From Corynespora cassiicola (Eukaryota; Ascomycota; Dothideomycetes; Pleosporales; Corynesporascaceae), in the NCBI GenBank assembly GCA_022059125.1, contig JAEUWY010000023.1:1612001-1676000 (forward strand): a stretch of 64,000 nt of DNA, read 5' to 3'. Below the pieces are notes generated by a model. The model saw nothing but the letters and a program-made list of their open reading frames with translations. It ran no database searches and was not told the origin of the DNA. Positions 57,054 to 64,000 of the stretch are shown here, piece after piece (position 1 is the first letter of the stretch; each line of letters opens with the position of its first letter). A program made the translations under genes and the position numbers.

Positions 57054-58934
57054 CTAATTTTCGGTGGCGTTCAGGACCCTCTCCTTCTTGATGCCGGTGA
57101 CGGTCTCGACATGCTCAGTTGCAAGATGCGCCTTGTCGATGAAGATGCCAGCGATAACGCCCAAGAACGCGAATACCGTGTACGTAATCCACATGTTCCG
57201 AGTGGCGTAGGAGAAAGCCTCCTTAGCTGCCGTCTCCCACGCCGGATTTTCCAATGTGCGAGAAAGCATTACATTGGCCATGGCATTCTCTCCAGCAAGT
57301 TGGCGTAAAAGGTCCTGGGGTAAGCCCTGGGCGCGTAGAAACGACTGCTGGCTATCCATTGAGTTCTGGAAGATGGTTCCTCCAATCACGACAGACAACG
57401 TGAGCGCCATGTTGCGAATGAATGAGAGGGTTGAAGTAGCAGTTGCAACGTCTTGTTGCGCCACTTGGCATTGCAGGGCTATCAGTGGCGGCTCGAAGAG
57501 CAATCCAGAACCAATGCCACCGATCATCTGGAAGCCTACAGCTTTAGCCGTCGTGGTCTGTGCGTTGAACGAGATGAACAGGCCAAAGCCGATGCACAGA
57601 AGGACAGTGCCGATCCAGATCAGCTCTCGGAAACGGCCAGTGCGATGAATAAGGACCCCCGCAAGGACACCAGCCACTGCACCGGTGACAATGAACGGCA
57701 GTAGAAGTACACCCGATCTTAGAGGGCTGGCTTCAAGAACCGATTGCAAGAAAAGCGGCATGTAATATTCAGCTGCAATGAAGACCTGGGGCTAGTCAGT
57801 GCTTATCCCAGATTAGCAATAACAACGAACGACTTACGAATCCATGGAAGAAAACTACTGCAAAGGTGGCAATGTTGGACTTGGTCCGAAAGAGCTCCAT
57901 GGGAATGAGAGGGTATCGAGCAATGCGCGCTTCGCTGTAGATGAATGCGAAGATCATAACCCCACCGACAACGAGCAAGGCGATGACTTTGGCAGAATCC
58001 CAGGGGAATATATCGCCACCAAAGTCAAGGCCCAGCAAAATCATGATGGTGAAGCCGAGGAAAGTAAATATGCCAACCCAGTCGACGGCTTTGATTCCGT
58101 CCATGAAAGAGGTGTGCTCATGTTGGATATCAAGGTACAGCACGATCAGAACAGCTGCAAAGCCACAGATGGGGAGATTGATGTAGAAGCACCATCTCCA
58201 TGAGACGAGGGAAGCAAAAACACCTCCAAGAACCGGGCCGATGCCCCCAGCAAGAGCCCAGATACCTTCGGTAAGACCCATGAGCAAACTTCGCTGCCTT
58301 TAAGAGTTGTTAGTGTCGGCAGATGGAACTACGTAGATTGACATACCTCATGCTGAATATGTCACTAATGCACACGTGCACGAGCAAGATCAGTCCTCCG
58401 CCGGCAGCGCCCTGGAACGCTCGCCCAACGATGAGAGCCAACATCGTCTTTGCAGTGGCACAGACGGCCGAAGAAACAAAAAAGCATGCAAGTGCCAGAA
58501 GCACGATCAGCTTTCGGCCCCATATGTCAGAGAGCTTCGCCCAAATAGGGCCGGACGCTGCGTTTGCAAGCAGAAACGCGCCACCGATCCAGGTGTAGCC
58601 AGCCGAGGAATTGAGATCGCTGGAGATTGTTGGAGCAGCAGTCGACACAATGGTGGCGTCGAGAGCAGCAACAAACAGGGACAGCTGGTGCGTTACATGT
58701 TAGCATGTGAGTATAGTGTGAAGTCGGTAATCACCGTACAAACAGTGCAACGAGGATGGCTACCACGCGTAGCTTACTCCGCTTCCTACCATCACTAGCA
58801 GCGATAGACAGATTCCTCGTGACCGAATCATTGAGATCGTTTTCGGACTTGGAGTCTGTGTCGGTAGCCTCCAGCTGTGCATCGGCCGGTCTAATGGCCA
58901 TCTCGATTTCGCGGTCCGTCGCGTGGGAAGGCAT
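57054..58934 (-). CDS. MFS exporter, DHA2 drug:proton antiporter type
   Basis: Fourteen-segment drug or toxin efflux-pump type transporter. Exons are 58934-58740, 58684-58347, 58297-57838 and 57785-57054 (introns 55, 49 and 52 nt), 574 residues. Signatures: VAALDATIVSTAAPTI at TM1, IWAKLSDIWGRKLIVLLA (motif A), GGIGPVLGGVFASLVSWRW (motif C and D1-like), and AEYYMPLFLQSVLEASPLRSG in the second half. The N-terminus is acidic and hydrophilic; the C-terminus ends with a short basic tail. Relatives often sit in secondary-metabolite clusters, but no such cluster is visible here, so an exported substrate is not proposed. Confidence 0.92.
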
Positions 58935-60211
58935 TTGAGTGGAAATCAAAAGACTGGGGGAGCTGTTGTTTGTCTGAGACCTCCCAGATTTGCGAGCTCT
59001 GGGGATGAAAATTATACTGGAGACTGATCAGCCCTTTCGGAGTCCCCCGCGCGCCAACAGCGGAGAGGCTAGGGTGAGTCAGGGTAGATACTAGCCGACT
59101 AAGGCTAGACCCTCCGCCATTCCGTGCGCCGCGCGCCTTGTCATGAGTCAAACTAGCCAGAAGCGCTTGAGTCAACGGATAACACGCAATTTGAACATCG
59201 AGAAAACTTCTGTCCCTCCAATAGCTGATTCACTGTTCTGCATTATATACGGACGGATACAGTCATGCTGGATTGGCTTACACTTTCCTTACTACACCGC
59301 CTCCAAATGGATCTTGCCAACTGTGGCCAAGAAATTGACTCAACAATCTCCTTAAAATAGCCGACCACCTTCTTTAAGAGATTAGTCGAATCCTTCCAGG
59401 CTGTATGCACAAAGTTATACCAAGATCCTATTGTTTGACTGATAGTCTAGCAAGAATAGTGCATCTTTAGTCGTGTATCTGCTCTCTGGCGGCTCGAAGA
59501 GGCCAATGTCATAATTTGTACAATTCAATGCAACTGAAGTCAACATGCAGGATCAAAGGTAGAGGTTTAGTGTAAAACCAACTAGAAACCGTTTTAGTTT
59601 ATTAGTTCTTTAGTACACAGTTTGTCATCTCTGTGATACTGTGGGTACGCTCTCAGTATTCGCTCAAGGCTGGTGGATACAAACTTAATTGGAATTGCGA
59701 CAGATGGCTGCTTAATGATTATACTGGTCGCGGCGATTGTATTATATGATTATTTTTTCTCGATGCCTTTTATTGAAAGCTTTAGCGGCATTATGTGTCT
59801 GTATCCACCATCGAGACTTCGTGTCACATCCTGCGCATCTCTTGGACCAGCTTATTCAAGCTTGACAGGCCTCGAACAAGGCTTGTTTGTCAAAAAAGCC
59901 AGCATGATTCCAAATAACGGAATGCCGTTCATTTTAATATACTCTTCCACTCGCAACAGAGTATAAGATTGCCCACGGGGTGAAGTTGGAAGGTCATATG
60001 CGCTCGGCAAACGTCGACGACACCGGATTGGTTATCTGCGATATTGAAATCACATCTTTATTACACACGAATATGCCGGTCTCGGTAGTTGCAAGCAGAT
60101 ATTAAGTTCAAGTGTATTGGCATCTTGATACAAAACACAAGACCGACACATAGCTCCTTCTCAACTCTCCAGCGGTATTGTCGAGGGTACTCATTGATCT
60201 CGCGACTCAAG
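58935..60211. other. Divergent intergenic region
   Basis: About 1.3 kb between the DHA2 exporter and the DUF1996 gene. A 97-codon plus-strand frame (59673-59966) with a hydrophobic stretch was considered and not called. Confidence 0.45.
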
Positions 60212-61731
60212 ATGCGTTACTCTGATTTTCTCGCCTTGGCGGCTCTCTCCGAGGCTATGCCTCAATTTGGTGGCGGCGGCCAAAGTACTATGTTGCGATT
60301 TGGATGCTCTCAGGTCGTGATCGATCGCATCGATCCACTTGTCAACCCAGGCCTGGCTCCCTCCCCACACATGCATCAGGTTGTTGGCGGAAACGCCTTC
60401 AACATCTCAATGGCGGTGACGGATATCGCCAAACAAGCATCATGCACTACCTGCGGATACTCTGACGACTTCAGCAACTACTGGACTGGTAAGCAATGAT
60501 GTGACAAGTTATCGGGCCAAAGGGCTTATAGAATTCTAGCGAACCTTTACTTCAAGGCTCGCAATGGAAGCTATAAGCGTGTGCCTCAAGTTCCTAACAG
60601 GTAATAGTTAACCCCACTGACATCGTGAGTGCAAGAAAGTTGACGGGTTTTGTAGAGAACTTTTCAACGATAGATACACCACTGGAACCAAGGGAGGCTT
60701 TGTGGTATACTACGTTTCGCCAGGCAAAAGCAAGGTGACGGCCTTCAAGCCAGTAAGGTTACACAGTTTCTTCGAAATCTTCATGTATTAATAGCATTAG
60801 GGATTTCGCATGCTCGTAGGCGACGCAGCTCAGCGCGAAAAGAAGGGGAGTGGCATGAAATCACAGACTTGCTTCAGGTGCTATTCCGGCCCTAACTTCG
60901 GAGGTGACAACGCCGCTCCCTGTGCTGATGCAAGGTATGTAAGACTCGACGCGTAAAGTTATTCAAGCTAATGTGGCCAGACTTGACACTGAAGCTTTAC
61001 CAACACAACCCTGCCTGGGTGGCATCCGATCTAACATTCTTTACCCAACGTGAGCGCTCTACGATATGGCTTTCGCATATCTCTAACCATATACACAGAT
61101 GCTGGGATGGCGTAAATCTTGACAGCCCAGATCACAAAGCGCACGTCGCATACCCAAGTACGTAATGATCTAAACTGGTCGCTCGTCGATGCTAACTAGA
61201 ATTCTAGAGAACGGACCTGCAACATTCACCGGAACCAGCACTGGTGGAGATTGCCCATCTACCCATCCAGTGAAAATCCCGCAGCTCATGCTCGAGGTAC
61301 AACCTTTCCTGTAGAATTTTCGGCATTATACTAATGTAAATATAGATTGTGTGGGATACAACCCAATTCAATAACAAAGCAGATTGGCCGGCCGATGGTA
61401 CGTGGAAGCTCTTTTACATGTATTTAACCTAACCCGATTATAGGTTCCCAGCCCTTCGTTCTTAGCACAGGCGATAACACTGGATATGGACAGCATGGTG
61501 ACTATGTGTTTGGATGGAAAGATGACTCCCTTCAGAAAGCTATGGATGATGGAAAGCAATGTATGGGTGCAAGCTGTGGTGGGTTGAAGACTCAGCAAGT
61601 TTCGGCTGGAAACAACTGCAAGGTCCAAGGACGTGTTAGGGAAGATTTCGACGGCTGTAAGCCCATAATTCTTTCTTTTGTGTCACTGTGCTAACTATTT
61701 TTTAGGGATGGACAAGCTTCCTGGTATGTAA
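60212..61731 (+). CDS. Secreted DUF1996-domain protein
   Basis: Secreted fungal protein of the DUF1996 family, molecular role unknown. Ten exons: 60212-60488, 60540-60600, 60656-60752, 60801-60934, 60981-61049, 61099-61157, 61208-61296, 61346-61397, 61444-61656 and 61706-61731, with introns of 46-55 nt; 358 residues. A short signal peptide (MRYSDFLALAALSEA) is followed by the domain start MLRFGCSQVVIDRIDPLVNP and HMHQVVGGNAF. Also typical are CTTCGYSDDFSNYWT, GFRMLVGDA, CWDGVNLDSPDHKAHVAYP, QLMLEIVWDT and GDYVFGWKDDSLQKAM. Many Cys residues suggest disulfides. The last exon is 26 nt. The high intron density contrasts with the single-exon secreted gene downstream. Confidence 0.93.
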
Positions 61732-62391
61732 CATAGAATCTTTTGAAGGATTCTTCTGTAGAGAGAGGAAAGGGATAGATAGTTAGATAGATTGATGGAT
61801 CCGTCATGTGCAGCATTTCTCAAGCAGAGCATCATTTGAATGTTCGTCGTTATCTGAAAACACAGTGTTTCCTGCCTACTCTTTCCTTTCGTGTTATTCG
61901 TGGTTTTTAATCACTACTAATGCCGTGCCAAAGTCTAAACACCACCATACGCCGATAATGTACACCATATACCTAAACCAGCAGGAAAAAGCCATAGTAA
62001 CTCGATTGAATCCCTTTCCTAGAATTACGAAATATTAATTGACTTTCAGTCACTCGGGGAAAAATAATCTAATCAATGTCGATCGTAGATTACCTCCCCA
62101 GTCGGAAATCATTGCTCGATATTATATGACGGCCCCACATTCGTGGAGTTTGGCACATATTGAATGTTACCCCACGTTCTGCAATGCCGAAGCGAAATTT
62201 ATACCATATATCTTAGTCCTTGAAAATTTATTCGCTCATGTCTTCTATATGTAAATTCTCTTGCAATAGTGGCAAGGACATATGCTTTCTGTCCAACACG
62301 TTGGTATCGCGTAGAAGTATTGAAGTATATAGAGACCAACGATTCCTCATCATGTCACCAAGTATAGGATTGGCGTAAATCAACTCTCAGG
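61732..62391. other. Intergenic region
   Basis: A+T-rich tandem gap. A TATATAG element at 62326-62332 lies about 60 bp before the next ATG. Confidence 0.45.
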
Positions 62392-63183
62392 ATGAAATTT
62401 TCAAAACTTGCACCTATCTTTCTTATTGCAACCCAAGCTGCAGCAGAATGTACTCGCGATATTCTGAAAGCAGTCACCTCTGATTTACTCGCAGCCCAAA
62501 CCGCAGGCAAAACATCCTTTTCATCGCTGGCCGAGACCGTCAAATACACCGAAAACAGGAAGACTGTGGATATCAAAAGTGGAATTTTATCCCAGGCTCT
62601 CAAGATCGACCACAATCGCAGCCAGCATGATGTTCTTCAATGCGCCGCCTTTAGCGAGTTCATTGTCACAAACAGCGCGAAGCCCTACGTAATCGCGACT
62701 CAGATCAGACTCGACAACACAACAAACAAGGTCAACCAGATCGACAGTATTGTAACCACAAAGGGGGATTGGCTGTTCAACGTTACTGGTACATATTACT
62801 GGGCGTCGAGAGAGGACTGGGGCCCTATCCCAGCCGAGAAAAGGAACACTCGCGACGTGATCAAAGCCGCTGGCGATGCTTACTGCGACTTGTTCAACAA
62901 CAAAAACGTAAAAGTTCCATGGGGGGAGCCTTGCGCTAGGCTCGAGGGTGGAGCATACACAGGAAAAGGGCAAGCGAGCGACAGGTGTGACGTTGGGGTC
63001 CCAAGTGGCGTTCAGCTTGTCAATCGTCAGTATGTGGTTGATGAAGAATACGGCACGGTCGACATTATAATGGACTTTGGTGGTACAGGTGGTCTTCCAG
63101 ACAGTCATGAGTTCCGCGTAGAAGGGGGCAAGTTGAGGTTTGTTCACACCTTGTCGTCATGCGGTGGCAAATCGTGTATGTGA
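62392..63183 (+). CDS. Secreted DUF8021-type protein
   Basis: Single-exon secreted protein of 263 residues. The signal peptide is MKFSKLAPIFLIATQAAAE. The mature part has the layout of the fungal DUF8021 family: HDVLQCAAFSEFIVTN, then VIATQIRLDN, QIDSIVTTKGDWLFN, W-x-PIPAEKRNTRDVIKAAGDAYCDLF, and a C-terminal half with CDVGVPSGVQLVNRQYVVDEEYG-like sequence (two Cys pairs) ending in CGGKSCM. Function in the family is unknown; proposals include host or carbohydrate interaction. Family naming is from pattern memory and would need a profile search. Confidence 0.8.
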   Translation: MKFSKLAPIFLIATQAAAECTRDILKAVTSDLLAAQTAGKTSFSSLAETVKYTENRKTVDIKSGILSQALKIDHNRSQHDVLQCAAFSEFIVTNSAKPYVIATQIRLDNTTNKVNQIDSIVTTKGDWLFNVTGTYYWASREDWGPIPAEKRNTRDVIKAAGDAYCDLFNNKNVKVPWGEPCARLEGGAYTGKGQASDRCDVGVPSGVQLVNRQYVVDEEYGTVDIIMDFGGTGGLPDSHEFRVEGGKLRFVHTLSSCGGKSCM

Positions 63184-63311
63184 TGCCATGCTTAGGCGCG
63201 ATCGCAACAATCAGGAATGTATATGTTTGGAACATTTTCTGTGAAGAAAATCCATATTTTGAAAGCTCCAACAGTGGATACGATGACTTCATAGGTTGAC
63301 ATGCAAGTGTT

Positions 63312-63923
63312 TCACGAGCTGATCTCTGCCTCTACGCTCTCCATGGATATTAAGATTTCAGAGAGCAGCCAATACGGTGCACCGAATTGCTTTACCAGTT
63401 GACTCAACAAACACAGTTGCGCATGTGCTACTTTTTTATTTGTGTCATCATTCAAATTATCGAGGTTGACTTTGACTTGAGCTGTGGCAATGCCCTTCGT
63501 GGTGAAGTTTGGTAGCTGAACAAGCGCATGGTGAGAGCTGACGTTTTTATTCTTGAGCAGCCAATCAAAAAAAGGAAGCTGTACAATGAGAGCTCGCGAC
63601 GAGAAATCCATCTGGATTCGACAAGTCGTTACAAGATATTTTCCCTTGTAGGGTAAAGCTACAATGTACCCAGGCTTATCGTCTAGTAGCGAGCGAAGGC
63701 TCACATATTTTCGAGGTGGGACATTTTTTCCGAGGCTATTTTTTTCTAACTGTGAGGCCGCTGAAATAGCAATATTGCTGTTTGCTTCAGGATTTCTCAT
63801 CTCAGCAAATGACATTGGAGGAAAAGGCTTACCCATACCCTCAAAACAGCCCATGGTTAACACATAACTGCCATCCACTTCTAGATCATATCTGTAGTAA
63901 TTTTGCCCTTCTTCAGAAAAAAG
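63312..63923 (-). CDS. C-terminal part of an unknown gene, 5' end unresolved
   Basis: Open frame on the minus strand ending at 63312. It has no ATG at its upstream limit: an in-frame stop lies at 63924-63926, and an acceptor CTACAG would place the exon start near 63891, so an upstream exon beyond or near the window end is likely. The visible part reads YYRYDLEVDGSYVL, then GCFEGMGKPFPPMSFAEM, and a C-terminal region with repeated Leu/Val strands. No signal peptide or motif was recognised. Coding potential is supported by length and composition only. Confidence 0.5.
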   Translation of the reverse strand, partial: LFSEEGQNYYRYDLEVDGSYVLTMGCFEGMGKPFPPMSFAEMRNPEANSNIAISAASQLEKNSLGKNVPPRKYVSLRSLLDDKPGYIVALPYKGKYLVTTCRIQMDFSSRALIVQLPFFDWLLKNKNVSSHHALVQLPNFTTKGIATAQVKVNLDNLNDDTNKKVAHAQLCLLSQLVKQFGAPYWLLSEILISMESVEAEISS

Positions 63924-64000
63924 TCAAATATAAAGTTATAGTTCCACTATGCCCCTCAAACGTATTCGGAAGGCTGTTAGATAAAAAGCGTGGTCGATAC

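Noticed and set aside
59673..59966. 97-codon plus-strand frame with a hydrophobic stretch
   Set aside because: Its context and composition give no support, and it lies in A+T-rich promoter-like sequence.
1..64000. tRNA, rRNA, CRISPR arrays
   Set aside because: No cloverleaf B-box-like words in plausible context, no rRNA sequence and no regular spacer-repeat arrays were seen; by eye, a tRNA could still be missed.

Overview
The window is nuclear DNA of a filamentous ascomycete. Genes carry short GT-AG introns (mostly 48-70 nt) with CTAAC/CTGAC-like branch sites, and the families are fungal (fucose-lectin fold, DUF1996, DUF8021, AsaB/CmcJ-like enzyme, Dal5-type permease). Gene texture suggests Dothideomycetes, possibly Pleosporales, but that is inference. 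Exon models were built by hand from splice signals and reading phase, and all coordinates given close in frame.

Layout. 0.5-15.2 kb is a conserved housekeeping block: BET2 (Rab geranylgeranyltransferase beta subunit, minus), a RhoGAP protein, glycogen debranching enzyme GDB1 and an HLTF/Rad5-like SNF2-RING helicase (plus). 15.2-21 kb is A+T-richer and gene-poor: a 42-residue zinc-ribbon-like ORF, a sugar transporter, and a minus-strand array of small related genes (two intact-looking, one decayed). 21.1-23.6 kb holds an AsaB/CmcJ-like oxygenase beside a short-chain dehydrogenase. 24.3-28.8 kb holds a divergent pair: an 877-residue membrane protein joining a trypsin-like domain with a complete His/Asp/Ser triad to a retropepsin-like domain with altered active site, and a 372-residue tail-anchored protein of unknown function. 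Then follow an F-box protein, a monocarboxylate-type transporter, two unknown proteins, a mucin-like single-pass membrane protein, a DHA1 drug transporter convergent with a secreted berberine-bridge-type oxidase, another monocarboxylate-type transporter, a Ca2+/H+ exchanger, a membrane-anchored fucose-lectin-like protein, a Dal5-type permease, a DHA2 exporter, secreted DUF1996 and DUF8021 proteins, and the end of an unknown gene.

How the genes fit together. The left 15 kb is core biology: vesicle targeting, Rho signalling, glycogen breakdown, replication-stress repair. The right 48 kb looks environment-facing, with six major-facilitator transporters, four secreted or surface proteins and several lineage-restricted genes. 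No polyketide synthase, peptide synthetase or terpene cyclase is visible, so a classical secondary-metabolite cluster is not supported. The most unusual items are the protease/retropepsin fusion with its divergent partner and the small-gene array at 18.8-20.9 kb. No tRNA, rRNA, CRISPR or intact transposon was recognised.
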